Below are positions 1 to 8,859 of a DNA stretch of 42,162 nt, in pieces. This DNA comes from an uncultured Synergistales bacterium (GTDB taxonomy: Bacteria > Synergistota > Synergistia > Synergistales > Aminobacteriaceae): contig CAJOEM010000032.1 in the NCBI GenBank assembly GCA_905233725.1, positions 1 to 42,162 on the forward strand, given 5' to 3'. Both the position numbers and the translations under genes were made by a program. Under the pieces are notes generated by a model, which saw only the letters and a list, made by a program, of their open reading frames with translations, made no database searches and was not told the origin of the DNA. Within the stretch, counting starts at the first letter, position 1; every line of letters begins with the position of its first letter.

Positions 1-112
1 CTGTACCCCCCCCGAAACCGAACAGCAGCGTTCCAAGTACCAAAGCGAATAACATAAAACTTTTCGAGGTTATATTACTCGCAAAAATCTTAACAAAATT
101 TTTTCTTACCAT
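1..112 (-). CDS. N-terminus of an exported or membrane protein (cut by window edge)
   Basis: Reading leftward from an ATG at 112, 37 codons are open to the window edge. The start is MVRKNFVKIF, then a hydrophobic run (about residues 19-33, FMLFALVLGTLLFGF) and three glycines. This looks like a signal peptide or first membrane helix. A purine-rich ribosome site (GAAAGGA) precedes the ATG at good distance. The glycine codons are written by eight consecutive G on the coding strand (6-13), a tract that could slip and shift the frame. No domain is visible, so the function is unknown. Confidence 0.6.
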   Translation of the reverse strand, partial: MVRKNFVKIFASNITSKSFMLFALVLGTLLFGFGGGT

Positions 113-226
113 CAAATTTTAATCCTTTCATTAAAAATTCTTGAGGATATTATAGCACTAAAGAAACATTAGTCAACCCCTCAAGCGTTTTACAATGTCA
201 TAAAGTTAAGGAGCATTAATGCAGGA

Positions 227-316
227 CATAGTCCCCTGTGGGTAATGGGCCAATGCTTCCGTCCCTCGGGGACGGAAGACAAAAAAGCATAGTCCCCTAT
301 GGGTAATGGGCCAATG
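227..316. repeat. Two 29-base direct repeats enclosing a hairpin
   Basis: A 29-base unit beginning CATAGTCCCCT occurs at 227-255 and again at 288-316 with one mismatch. The 32-base gap starts with a perfect inverted repeat, CTTCCGTCCC (256-265) and GGGACGGAAG (269-278), with a three-base loop. The unit is itself rich in CCC/GGG pairing. Spacing resembles a CRISPR repeat-spacer unit, but there are only two copies and the gap is a palindrome, so a REP-like or other structured element is more likely. Confidence 0.55.
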
Positions 317-765
317 GGCAGTAAAAATCGCCCTAAAGGGCCGTAAAGGACCGATGAGCTCTTTAAGCTCGCTGACCCGTAATCCTAATACGCTTCCAAA
401 AGTAATTATCTAAAGCGGATTAGAAAGTCTCGAACGATACAGGCAAGCCAGACAAGCTCCCTTCTTTCTCTTTCTCTTCTTCAGAAATCTTCAGTGGCAT
501 TTATTAATCTTACGAAGGGGCGAAGTAAAACGGGCTTTATAACGGGCTTTCTTGCGCATACCTTCTATTTCCTCTATTCCCTCTATTCCCTCTACGCCGT
601 GAATAGAAAGCCGAAATAGACATCTTTAACTCTTCAGATATAAAACAACACATTGACTGACTTTTTTCAAAGCGTTCTGACGCGTTTATGAAGCCTGTAA
701 AACCGCCCTAATAAGCCGTAAAAACTCCCTTATGGGCCGTGAAAAGCCGTCAAGAACCGAAAGGG

Positions 766-793
766 CCTCTGAAAAATTCAGGGGTTCTTTTGT
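766..793 (+). terminator. Possible rho-independent terminator
   Basis: CCTCTGAA (766-773) pairs with TTCAGGGG (777-784), with one G-T pair and a three-base loop. A T-rich tail follows. No recognised gene ends just upstream, so its role is unclear. Confidence 0.35.
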
Positions 794-844
794 ATATTTA
801 AAATGGAGCAAAATTCTGTTTTATTTTCCAAACGGCCGAGCAAA

Positions 845-1367
845 GATTTTTCCAGAAAATCAAAACGGGGAAAACTATTTCAGAGGAATTGCTGAATTTC
901 TTTGATTATTAAATTAGATATCCCTTCTGCTTAGGCATTTGTTCAGGCCAGAAATAAAGCTTGCTCGTAACACTAAAAACGATGAAATTTCATTCAAAAA
1001 GCCCGGAATATGCACGTCATGAAATTTTTGCCGGACTAATTTATAATTTTTCCTGCGTTATAAAAATCAGCCTGAAATATTTTTTGAATAAGCTAACGTT
1101 GAGCGAAGTAGAAAAACTTATCGAAAAATTTATTTTGCCTGTTCGTAAGGGAAGAAATAATCCACGTAAAAATTCGCCAAAAACAAATGAGAGTTTCATG
1201 TATAGATAGATAAAAGGACGGAAATCTATTATTTGAATATTCTATATCGATTATGCCCGATTATTCATCATGTCTTTTTATAATGGAAAGAGCATAATCC
1301 CTTTTGATTGAAATATGCTCTTTTTTCTCATTCTGCGTTAATTTATGTCTTTAGCTTAATGACATTG
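845..1367 (+). mobile_element. Decayed IS4-family insertion sequence, copy 1
   Basis: Two transposase pieces survive. Near 850-940 is DNA closely matching the N-terminal part of the second copy (3519-4108), with an internal deletion. Positions 961-1209 translate to the C-terminal end of an IS4-type transposase: FHSKSPEYARHEIFAGLIYNF, then a stretch ending LIEKFILPVRKGRNNPRK and SFMYR. This matches the usual EIFARLIMYNF and ILPVRPGRKNPRK pattern of that family. The catalytic core is missing, so the element cannot be active. From about 1236 to 1367 the DNA matches the right end of the other copy, after which the two diverge; the boundary near 1367 is therefore the probable element end. Confidence 0.7.
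1287..1326 (+). terminator. Terminator hairpin in IS right end (copy 1)
   Basis: AAAGAGCATA (1287-1296) pairs with TATGCTCTTT (1314-1323) and runs into a T tract. The same hairpin occurs at the equivalent place in the second IS copy, so it belongs to the element. It may also stop transcription from the opposing gene that ends at 1376. Confidence 0.6.
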
Positions 1368-1375
1368 CATTGCTC

Positions 1376-3106
1376 TTAGGAGTTGGGTAGTTTTCTCATC
1401 ATGAACAAAAGTTCAAGCGCAACGAGAATAAGCCCGATTCCCTTACTGTTCATGGCATTACAGCCGCTGTCTGAATGTGAAATTTCAGATGAAGAGTCGT
1501 TGTTGCTACTATTATCCTCATCCTCATCGACTCCACCTTTTCTTTCGCCTCCAGCCTCTACAGTAACGTCCATTAAAATACTTTCGCCATTATTAATAAA
1601 GCCGGTGTCATAATCGTAAGTGAGCCTATAAGGATCCCCGCTTATTGTGATTTGACCGGTTTGAATGTCGAGTTTGGCTTCAAGTTCCATGTTAGATTCG
1701 TCATAGACTTTAAGATTTCTGATGCCGTTGAGGTCTGAATTTTCTTCTGCGGTATCAGCGACCGTTGCAGGAGAAATTAGTGAATTTTGCAGAAAGTTAT
1801 TGAAATTGAACGTTGGGATTAACCCACGCTGAATGTATTGATTCCCACAAGTAAATTCTTCGAGCTTCGGGAATTTGTCATTTGAAACTTTTAATTTCAG
1901 TAGCGAGTTATTTTTGACATTAAGCTTTACTAAGTTTGTGCAGTCTTCGATGTCTAAATTGATGAGACCTTCGATGTCTTCGTTTTTTTCTCTTTCGCAG
2001 GATAACTCAGTTAAATTTTTGCAGCCCTTGACCACCAGTTTATTCAGGGAGGTTTGGTTGAAATTCACTCTGACGGCATTCTCGCAGTTTTCGAGGTTAA
2101 CTTCTTCGAGAAATTCGCAGGAGTCTACTTCAATTTCTTTAACGGAGCTTCCAGAGAGATTCAAAGTAAAGACTGAACTGTCTTGGGTTTTAACTGTTTC
2201 GATGTACTGGTTGCCTTCGAAATTGATATTTATGAGACTTGTAACATGGTCGAGCTTAAATTCACTGATGTTAAGTTCGCGCAAATCTAAATTTTCGATC
2301 ATCGTAACTTTGCCGATTTTCTCCAGAATTGTGGCGAGGTCAGAACTGTCAAGCTCCCCGGTTATAGCTATATTCTTTTTGTTCTCATATTTTGCTTTAA
2401 TTTCATCTTCGGTCATTGCGAGGATAGACTTTCCGTCCGCTGTTATGATGTCTTCTGTGGGCGTAGTATCGTCTATCGGAAGTGTAACCCAAATCGCAGG
2501 ACGAACAGCGAGCGCATAACTAACTAAGGTGCCATCAGGGAAAACTTTGCCTTTAGAAGAGACGTACCCGGCTTTAGCGTAACTATTGGTTGACAAACGA
2601 AGCCACCATCTGCAATTTGAATTATTAAATTTACATACACGCTTTGCGTCATTCTCAAAATATTCGTTTGCATCTTTAACACTCAACAGGAACACGGAGT
2701 CAGGACCAGAAGAGTTTATAATCTGGTCGCTTTTCTTGCTCAGATTGTTTTTGTTTATTGAAACTTTGAGGATTTTCTCTTTCTCAGCGTCCGTGAAATT
2801 ACTGCTTGTGAAAAAATTATTGCCGTCTGTGCTATTCAGATAAGCCCGAACGTAGCTGTTAGACCATTCGTAGTTACTGTAGGCAAATTTCTGATTGACC
2901 ACGCAATTTTCTGTGATGAGCAACGCGCGTTTGTTTTTTTCGTCAACGTCTAGGACGAGCCACGATAATTCGCTGCCGTTAAATTTTCCGAATTTCACGA
3001 TTTCGCCAGCTTCAGGATTTTTGACTTCCTGTGCAAGTTCTAGCGCGGAGGCCGCATGACACAAAACAACAAAGGTCAACAAGGAAAATAAAATTTTTTT
3101 CTTCAT
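1376..3106 (-). CDS. Surface protein: DUF6273 domain, leucine-rich segment, C-terminal sorting signal
   Basis: A 576-residue exported protein of unknown function. The ATG at 3106 is preferred over an earlier in-frame start at 3151 because it begins a clean signal peptide (MKKKILFSLLTFVVLCHAASA) and has GGGAG upstream. Residues about 30-215 resemble DUF6273: a WLVLDVD motif, a W-x-x-S-x-V-R-x-Y-LN motif, FLLSVKDANEYF, WWLRLS and a closing AVRPAIWV. Residues about 255-470 hold irregular leucine/asparagine repeats (for example NLDLREL, EVNLENCEN, LNVKNNSLLKL) as in BspA-like leucine-rich proteins. An acidic Ser/Asp linker is followed by SGCNAMN, a hydrophobic helix and a basic tail, resembling the Synergist-CTERM signal. 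Decayed copies of one IS lie on both sides. The ligand is unknown. Confidence 0.8.
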   Translation of the reverse strand: MKKKILFSLLTFVVLCHAASALELAQEVKNPEAGEIVKFGKFNGSELSWLVLDVDEKNKRALLITENCVVNQKFAYSNYEWSNSYVRAYLNSTDGNNFFTSSNFTDAEKEKILKVSINKNNLSKKSDQIINSSGPDSVFLLSVKDANEYFENDAKRVCKFNNSNCRWWLRLSTNSYAKAGYVSSKGKVFPDGTLVSYALAVRPAIWVTLPIDDTTPTEDIITADGKSILAMTEDEIKAKYENKKNIAITGELDSSDLATILEKIGKVTMIENLDLRELNISEFKLDHVTSLININFEGNQYIETVKTQDSSVFTLNLSGSSVKEIEVDSCEFLEEVNLENCENAVRVNFNQTSLNKLVVKGCKNLTELSCEREKNEDIEGLINLDIEDCTNLVKLNVKNNSLLKLKVSNDKFPKLEEFTCGNQYIQRGLIPTFNFNNFLQNSLISPATVADTAEENSDLNGIRNLKVYDESNMELEAKLDIQTGQITISGDPYRLTYDYDTGFINNGESILMDVTVEAGGERKGGVDEDEDNSSNNDSSSEISHSDSGCNAMNSKGIGLILVALELLFMMRKLPNS

Positions 3107-3518
3107 ACTGTAGATTTCTCCCTTAAGATAAATTTTTATGCAAAAAAACATTATACGTTTCCACGCTAATACACATTAATAAAAATTATATTAACACTTT
3201 TTTATTTTTTTACAACTAAGCCTTATTGCTTGTGAAGAAATAAAATCGCAATCGCTTCGGTCGCCCCGGGTCTGTTCACATTAGTAGTGCGTCGAAAATT
3301 CCTTAAGAAGTTCGGTCTTTCCGATGTATGGAAGTATGCCACTGTGCCCGTAAAGCGCAAGTGCAGGCAAAGGAGATACTTTCTTCAGACTGTAAAACAA
3401 ATTTACGGATTTCAGCTCCATTAACGGTAAATATACTCAAAGCACTTGAAAAATGCTTAGTAGAACTTCATCAAAATTTCGATAAAAATTTAATAAATCG
3501 CATATCTTTTTTTTCAGC
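3107..3518. other. Intergenic stretch before IS copy 2
   Basis: No supported gene. A 70-codon open frame (3328-3540) lacks a ribosome site and recognisable similarity. The half near the surface-protein gene is very AT-rich (3150-3210) and probably holds that gene's promoter, though I cannot fix its -10 and -35. Confidence 0.4.
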
Positions 3519-4108
3519 CAGTACCAAAAATGTTTTATAGGATTCAATTTGGGGCTATTTTATTCCAGAAAATCAAAACTTAGTTTTGCTAAAACGGTTT
3601 CAATTTTGCTTGCCATGCAGGGGAAAACTATTTCAGAGGAATTGCGAAATTTCTTTGATTATAAATTGAATACCTCTTCTGCTTCTGAAGTACATGAAAC
3701 CTACAAAGGCTTCAGATTGCTTGCCGTTTACGATATTCAAAATAAAATTTACGTGGACAGCATTGTTGAAAGTGTTAATGTGTGCGATGAACAAAGTGCG
3801 CTTACTCAAATGATTGACCGCTCAGAAATTTTTATTTTGTGTTATACGCTTAAGAATTTCTGATAAAATCATTAAAACGTTGGTAACGAATTTGGATTTT
3901 CGAGACTTAAAACATACATTATGAAATTTTTGCCGAACTAATTATGTATAATTTTTCAGCATTGATAAGTTCTCAAACTGTATTCATTCTATATCGATTA
4001 TGCCTGATTATTCATCGTGTCTTTTATAATGAAAAGAGCATAATCCATTTCGAAATATGCTCTTTTTTCTCATTCTACGTTAATTTATGTTTTAACTTAA
4101 TGACATTG
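3519..4108 (+). mobile_element. Decayed IS4-family insertion sequence, copy 2
   Basis: The frame from about 3519 to 3863 reads YSRKSKLSFAKT, ILLAMQGKTISEELRNFF, FRLLAVYDIQNKIYVDSIVE and QSALTQMIDRSEIFIL. These match successive blocks of IS4-type transposases, but the stretches between blocks are shortened. After a frame change, EIFAELIMYNFSALISSQT (near 3917-3973) is the C-terminal block. The catalytic segment is lost and the gene is broken. The right end (about 3985-4108) matches copy 1 at 1236-1367. Both copies point the same way, with one gene between them. Confidence 0.7.
4032..4068 (+). terminator. Terminator hairpin in IS right end (copy 2)
   Basis: AAAAGAGCATA (4032-4042) pairs perfectly with TATGCTCTTTT (4056-4066), inside a T-rich tail. 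It lies just beyond the 3' end of the inositol operon and, being nearly symmetric, may serve that operon from the other side. Confidence 0.6.
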
Positions 4109-4138
4109 GTTTTGTACAAGGGATTCTTGATTGCAAAA

Positions 4139-5155
4139 TTATTTCGCGACTTTGACAGGTACTCCGCCTTTTTCACAGGATTCTTTCGCGGCGATTGCGA
4201 TGAGAACAGGCTGTAATCCGTCAAATGCTCCGACGACTGTCTCGGAATTATTCAGGCACGCATCAACAAAAGATTTCTCTTCTTCGATGAATGCGTCGTT
4301 GTAACGCTCCAGGAAGAACCAAAGCGGTTTCTCTTTTGAGACAGAATCTTTCGTGTAGAGCGTCGTGTTATTCGGAGTCTCGTTATCAGCCGTTATGCAG
4401 CCTTTCGAGCCGAAAACTTCGATTCGCTGATCATAGCCATAGACTGCTTGCCTGCTGTTGTCGATTACGCCCAACGCACCGTTCGCAAATTTCAGCGTGA
4501 TTATGCACGTATCAACATCTCCAGCTGCAGCAATTTCCGGATTCACAAGACACGCACCGAACGCACTGACTTCGACGACTTCTGAGCCGGATAAATATCT
4601 CACCATGTCGAAATCATGAATCGTCATGTCCACGAAAATTCCACCCGAAACTTTCACGTAACTAATCGGAGGAGCTTCCGGGTCGCGGCTTGTAACTTTC
4701 ACGATTTGCACGTCACCTATGCCGCCGGATTTTACGACTTCATGAACGTGCTTGAAATTTCGGTCGAAACGCCGATTGAAGCCGACTTGATATTTCACGC
4801 CAGCTTTTTTCACCTCGTCGAGAACTGCGCGAATTTTGTCGAGATCATGATCGATTGGCTTCTCGCAGAAAATATGCTTGTGAGCTTTTGCTGCTTCGAT
4901 TGAAATTGGCGAGTGCGTGTCGGTCGATGAGCAAATAAACACTGCGTCAATCGTCGGGTCGTTTAGGATCACGTGATAATCGTTCGAGTAAACTTTCACG
5001 CCCAATTTTTCGGCGAGTTCTTTTGCTGCTGGTTCATAAACGTCGGAGATTGCGGCGAGTTCAGCACCAGGCACACGTGAGATCAAGTTATTCGCGTGTA
5101 ATTTGCCGATTCGTCCAGCTCCGATTATTCCGATTCGTAATTTTTTCTCTGACAT
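4139..5155 (-). CDS. iolG: myo-inositol 2-dehydrogenase (Gfo/Idh/MocA family)
   Basis: A 338-residue protein expected to oxidise myo-inositol to scyllo-inosose with NAD+ in the cytoplasm. The N-terminal Rossmann fold carries GIIGAGRIGKLHA (about residues 8-20). The family catalytic lysine sits in EKP (near residue 98), and DMTIHDFDMVRYL supplies the conserved Asp and His. Length is normal. AGGAG stands about seven bases before the ATG. It is the last gene of a minus-strand inositol cluster, about 20 bases after iolD. A second family member is encoded at 9105-10118, so the split between myo-, scyllo- or other inositols among the two is inferred. Confidence 0.88.
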   Translation of the reverse strand: MSEKKLRIGIIGAGRIGKLHANNLISRVPGAELAAISDVYEPAAKELAEKLGVKVYSNDYHVILNDPTIDAVFICSSTDTHSPISIEAAKAHKHIFCEKPIDHDLDKIRAVLDEVKKAGVKYQVGFNRRFDRNFKHVHEVVKSGGIGDVQIVKVTSRDPEAPPISYVKVSGGIFVDMTIHDFDMVRYLSGSEVVEVSAFGACLVNPEIAAAGDVDTCIITLKFANGALGVIDNSRQAVYGYDQRIEVFGSKGCITADNETPNNTTLYTKDSVSKEKPLWFFLERYNDAFIEEEKSFVDACLNNSETVVGAFDGLQPVLIAIAAKESCEKGGVPVKVAK

Positions 5156-5176
5156 GTAAATTCTCCTGTTAATATA

Positions 5177-7105
5177 TTAATATTTTCTTGCAACTTTTTC
5201 GTGTTCAACGTGAGTTTCCCAAGCTTTGCGATTCGCTTCAGTACCGCCGACTTCGACAGAGCCAACGCGCCACCAGGCTCCGTAACCCTCAGTCATGGAT
5301 TTTGGCAGAACTTTTACGTCGATTAAGACTGGAACATTCTTGATTTTCTTTGCTTCAGACACTGCGCTTTCGAGTTCGGCAAGCGTTCTGACTGTGAAAG
5401 CTTTTGCCCCATAAGCCCGTGCGATCGCAGCGTAATCAACCGGCATGAAATCCCCGTCGAGTTTTCCAGACTCAGGATTGCGGAATCGCATTTCCGTGCA
5501 TAGAGTAGCATTTCCCTGAGCAGTTTGCAAATTATTTATGCAGCCGAACGAAGCATTGTCAAAAACTACGACCGTAATTTTCTTGTGTTCCTGGACAGCC
5601 GTTAAAAATTCCGAGTGCAGCATAACGAACGCGCCGTCACCGACCATTGAATACACTTCATGATCGTCGCCGACCGCGAATTTTACGCCCAAAGCTCCGG
5701 AGACTTCGTAGCCCATGCAGGAATATCCGTATTCCATATTATACGTGTCCTGACCTTTTGCGCGCCACATTCTTTGCATGTCACCCGGCAATGAGCCAGA
5801 TGCGCCAATTACGCTGTCATTCGGATCGATCAAACTATTTATTGCAGCGAGAGCCGTAGTTTGCGGGAGATTTGCGTTAATATCTTTCGCGAATCTAAAA
5901 GCAGAATTTGCGTTTGCATCGTTGACTTCGGGAACGTAATCTTCGCCGAATTTTATCGCAGCGAGCCTGTCATATTCCTGATTCCATTTTTGAATCGCAG
6001 CTTCAATCTCGCCATTATAGCCGGTCTTGTAGCCATCGAGAGCAGCCGTTAATTTCTCCAGAGCGTCGCGTGCATCAGCAATAACTGGAATCGCGTTTAA
6101 CTTGAACGACTGAAATTCTGAGACGTTTATATTCACGAACTTCGCAGATTCTTTGAAAAGCCATTTCGACGACGTTGTGAAATCCGTATATCTTGTTCCG
6201 ACACCGATTATAACATCAGCATCTTTCGCAATCTCATTCGCTGACGAGCAGCCGGTCACGCCCAAGCCTCCCAGATTCAGCCTGTGATCCCAAGCCAGAG
6301 CGGATTTTCCAGCTTGAGTTTCGCCGAACGGGATATTATATTTCTCCGCGAAATTCCTGAAAGCCTCGTGAGCTTCGGAATATCTGACACCGCCACCGCA
6401 AATCAGCAACGGTTTTTTAGCAGCTTTAATCGCCGCGACAGCTTGAGATATTGCTATTTCCGTTGCAGGTCTGCGTTCGATTCTCCAGACGCGCTTCTCG
6501 AAAAATGATTCCGGATAATCATACGCTTCACCCTCGACATCTTGCGGCATTCCGATACAAACTGCGCCAGTATCTGCTGGATCTGTCAAAACTCTGAACG
6601 CACTCATCATAGCGCTCATTAATTGCTCAGGTCTTACGATTCTGTCCCAATATCGGCAAACAGGTCTGTACGCGTCATTCGTCGAAATTGACAAATCACT
6701 TGGCTGTTCGATCTGCTGCAAAACTGGATCTGGCTGTCTGCATGCATAGACATCTCCGGGCAAAATCAGAACCGGAATATTATTCGCTGTTGCCGTAGCT
6801 GCTGCTGTAATCATGTTTGCTGCACCGGGTCCAACTGATGAAGTTACAGCCATGATCTGTTTGCGCTTCATGTGTTTTGCGAAAGCTACAGCCACGTGAG
6901 CCTGTCCCTGTTCGTTCTTGCCCTGATAAATTTCGAGTCTGTGAGCTTCCTGTAAAAGAGCCTGACCCAGTCCTACGACGTTTCCGTGTCCAGGTATCAT
7001 GAGAATGCCTTTCACGAACGGCTGTTCAACGTCATCATACGCTACGTATTGATTCTCAAGAAATCTCACGAGAGCCTGAGCCATTGTTAATCTTACTGTT
7101 TGCAT
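5177..7105 (-). CDS. iolD: 3D-(3,5/4)-trihydroxycyclohexane-1,2-dione hydrolase
   Basis: A 642-residue thiamine-diphosphate enzyme that opens the inositol-derived ring to give 5-deoxy-D-glucuronate. The N-terminal domain has the conserved Glu in KNEQGQAH (about residue 60), which activates the cofactor. The C-terminal ThDP-binding domain has VGDGAFVML and the matching FDNASFG about 25 residues later, the GDG...N motif that holds Mg-diphosphate. Length and order fit IolD rather than acetolactate synthase, and the flanking iolB and iolG support this. AGGAG precedes the ATG with good spacing. Confidence 0.93.
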   Translation of the reverse strand: MQTVRLTMAQALVRFLENQYVAYDDVEQPFVKGILMIPGHGNVVGLGQALLQEAHRLEIYQGKNEQGQAHVAVAFAKHMKRKQIMAVTSSVGPGAANMITAAATATANNIPVLILPGDVYACRQPDPVLQQIEQPSDLSISTNDAYRPVCRYWDRIVRPEQLMSAMMSAFRVLTDPADTGAVCIGMPQDVEGEAYDYPESFFEKRVWRIERRPATEIAISQAVAAIKAAKKPLLICGGGVRYSEAHEAFRNFAEKYNIPFGETQAGKSALAWDHRLNLGGLGVTGCSSANEIAKDADVIIGVGTRYTDFTTSSKWLFKESAKFVNINVSEFQSFKLNAIPVIADARDALEKLTAALDGYKTGYNGEIEAAIQKWNQEYDRLAAIKFGEDYVPEVNDANANSAFRFAKDINANLPQTTALAAINSLIDPNDSVIGASGSLPGDMQRMWRAKGQDTYNMEYGYSCMGYEVSGALGVKFAVGDDHEVYSMVGDGAFVMLHSEFLTAVQEHKKITVVVFDNASFGCINNLQTAQGNATLCTEMRFRNPESGKLDGDFMPVDYAAIARAYGAKAFTVRTLAELESAVSEAKKIKNVPVLIDVKVLPKSMTEGYGAWWRVGSVEVGGTEANRKAWETHVEHEKVARKY

Positions 7106-7151
7106 GAATATTTCTCCTTATCCTTATTTTTATTCCGGATTTATGCTGGAT

Positions 7152-7946
7152 TTATTCTGGTGTAAATATATGCTCGTTTGCGTCGCTTTTCCAGAGCCAG
7201 GAATGTTCGGGGTCATCGATTCGTGTTTTGCGCCAGGGATTGTCCGGCAAATGACGAATGCCCCACGTGTAACACATCGCGTAACCCGGAGCTGCTGCCT
7301 GTGAATGGAACGAGTGATTAATTACCAGGCAGCCATTCTGACCGGTCTGGTAAATTTGTCCGTTCGCGAAACCTGCGCCGAATCCCTGAGGATAATCGAA
7401 CCTGTAGAAATATACTTCCGGCTGTGGGTGATGATGCGGCGGATAGCTTGACCATTTGCCCGGGTAACTCAGAACTTCGCCGAGTACCATGTTGCTGTAC
7501 GGAGCTGACTCGTAATCAAAGAACGTCTGGATCTCTCGCTGCATACAGCCCATTAATTCACCGTTTGCGCCTGCGTGTTGGACCATGATGTCTTTTGGCG
7601 CGTATAATCTAGCCGGGAAATCATTTGCGTTGTCAGTTAATTGCACGTAAATTTCCGAGTGTTCCAGAGCCTTGATTACAACTTTCGTGCCTTTGCATAC
7701 GTGTAAGCAATACGCCGCATAATGAAAAGTATCGGGTCTTGAAGCCTCGCGCACTTCGTTATCATACGTGAAAACAACTTTGCCGATGAACAAATCCAGC
7801 GCAAGTTCTTTCTCTGGTTCATCAAAAGAATATTCGTCGCCAGCTTCGAGTACTAGCAAGCCAACGTCCATATTCGTAGCGCAATCGTTCTCGCCCATAG
7901 TCAGGTACGAGTTATAGCCGCGTGTAACTTGTTTTTGAATATACAT
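7152..7946 (-). CDS. iolB: 5-deoxy-glucuronate isomerase
   Basis: A 264-residue double-cupin protein expected to isomerise 5-deoxy-D-glucuronate to 5-dehydro-2-deoxy-D-gluconate. The metal-binding motif YPPHHHPQPEVYFY (about residues 170-183) is clear, followed by GFANGQIYQTGQNG and the C-terminal GIRHLPDNPW block typical of IolB. Its ATG lies two bases after the iolE stop, with no separate ribosome site, so translation is probably coupled to iolE. Confidence 0.92.
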   Translation of the reverse strand: MYIQKQVTRGYNSYLTMGENDCATNMDVGLLVLEAGDEYSFDEPEKELALDLFIGKVVFTYDNEVREASRPDTFHYAAYCLHVCKGTKVVIKALEHSEIYVQLTDNANDFPARLYAPKDIMVQHAGANGELMGCMQREIQTFFDYESAPYSNMVLGEVLSYPGKWSSYPPHHHPQPEVYFYRFDYPQGFGAGFANGQIYQTGQNGCLVINHSFHSQAAAPGYAMCYTWGIRHLPDNPWRKTRIDDPEHSWLWKSDANEHIFTPE

Positions 7947-7948
7947 GA

Positions 7949-8857
7949 CTAAATACCTGTGTGTTCGCGAATATATTTTCGTGCTTTAATTGCGTATTCC
8001 AACGGGTTAGCTTTTGCGGGATCCTGTTCAGCCTCGACTAAGAGCCAGCCCTCGTATTTCGCATCGCTGAGTAACTTGAAAATCGGATCGTAATCTACGC
8101 AGCCATCGCCAGGAACTGTGAACGCTCCTTCACGAACTGCTTTCAAGAAACTCCAGGACTCAGGCTTCACGCGAGCAACTACATCAGCGCGCATGTCTTT
8201 CAGGTGAACATGGCCTACGCGCTTGACATATTTCTTCAGGACTGTCAGCGGGTCTTCGCCTGCAAATGTGAAATGCCCCGTGTCATAGCACAAGAACACG
8301 TATTTCTCGTCCGTGTTAGCCATCATGCGTTCAGTTTCAGCAGCTGTCTGCACAACTGTACCCATATGATGATGATAGCACAATTTGAAGCCGCGTTCAG
8401 TTGCAATTTTCCCGAGACGATTCAATCCGTCGCAGAATCTCGCCCATTCTGAATCATTCATAACGTGCTTTTTATCAGCCAAGACCGGCGTATCTTTCTG
8501 ACCCTGAATCGAGTAGCTCTGTTCCGAGACGTTAATGCGATTCGCACCGACTGCCGCGAGAAAATCGAGTTCTCTCTTGAAATCAGCTTCGACCTTGTCA
8601 ATTTCCTGCGTCAAGATAAACGACGAGAACCAACGTGACGCGATTCTCATGCCTCTGAGATCGAGTTCATATTTCAGCTCTTTCGGGTCAGACGGGTATT
8701 TATTGCCAATCTCGCAGCCAGTGAAGCCAGCCAAAGCCATTTCGCTCACGGTCTGCCTGAACGTATTCTCCGCGCCGAGTTCGGGCATATCATCGTTGCA
8801 CCAGCCAATCGGCGCAATTCCTAAAAACACTTTGCTTGCATCAAACATGTTGCTCAA
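7949..8857 (-). CDS. iolE: myo-inosose-2 dehydratase
   Basis: A 302-residue TIM-barrel protein of the AP-endonuclease-2/xylose-isomerase-like superfamily. It should dehydrate scyllo-inosose to the trihydroxycyclohexane-dione used by IolD. Motifs in order: IAPIGWCNDD (N-terminal IolE signature), GCEIG, NVSEQS, CYHHHMGTVVQT, CYDTGHFTFAG, HVHLKD and LVEAEQD, which supply acidic and His metal ligands. The start is taken as TTG at 8857: AGGAG ends eight bases before it, while the next ATG (8848) would be 17 bases away. It begins three bases before the end of the small membrane-protein gene region. Confidence 0.92.
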   Translation of the reverse strand: MSNMFDASKVFLGIAPIGWCNDDMPELGAENTFRQTVSEMALAGFTGCEIGNKYPSDPKELKYELDLRGMRIASRWFSSFILTQEIDKVEADFKRELDFLAAVGANRINVSEQSYSIQGQKDTPVLADKKHVMNDSEWARFCDGLNRLGKIATERGFKLCYHHHMGTVVQTAAETERMMANTDEKYVFLCYDTGHFTFAGEDPLTVLKKYVKRVGHVHLKDMRADVVARVKPESWSFLKAVREGAFTVPGDGCVDYDPIFKLLSDAKYEGWLLVEAEQDPAKANPLEYAIKARKYIREHTGI

Positions 8858-8859
8858 AA

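Larger units (their letters stand above)
113..844. other. Gene-free stretch with hairpins and short degenerate repeats
   Basis: No convincing coding region is seen over about 700 bases. It holds two 29-base direct repeats around a hairpin (227-316), a perfect GCCCT/AGGGC inverted repeat near 332, three tandem variants of TATTCCCTC near 567-592, and several loose copies of a GGCCGTAAAA-like motif (near 318, 340, 702, 713 and 735). The last may be remains of one repeated element. The stretch looks like decayed or intergenic repeat DNA. Confidence 0.5.

Noticed and set aside
227-316. CRISPR-like repeat and spacer geometry (29 and 32 bases)
   Set aside because: There are only two repeats, the gap is mostly a perfect palindrome, and no cas gene is present.
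3328-3540. 70-codon open frame before IS copy 2
   Set aside because: No ribosome site, no recognisable similarity, and it runs into the decayed element.
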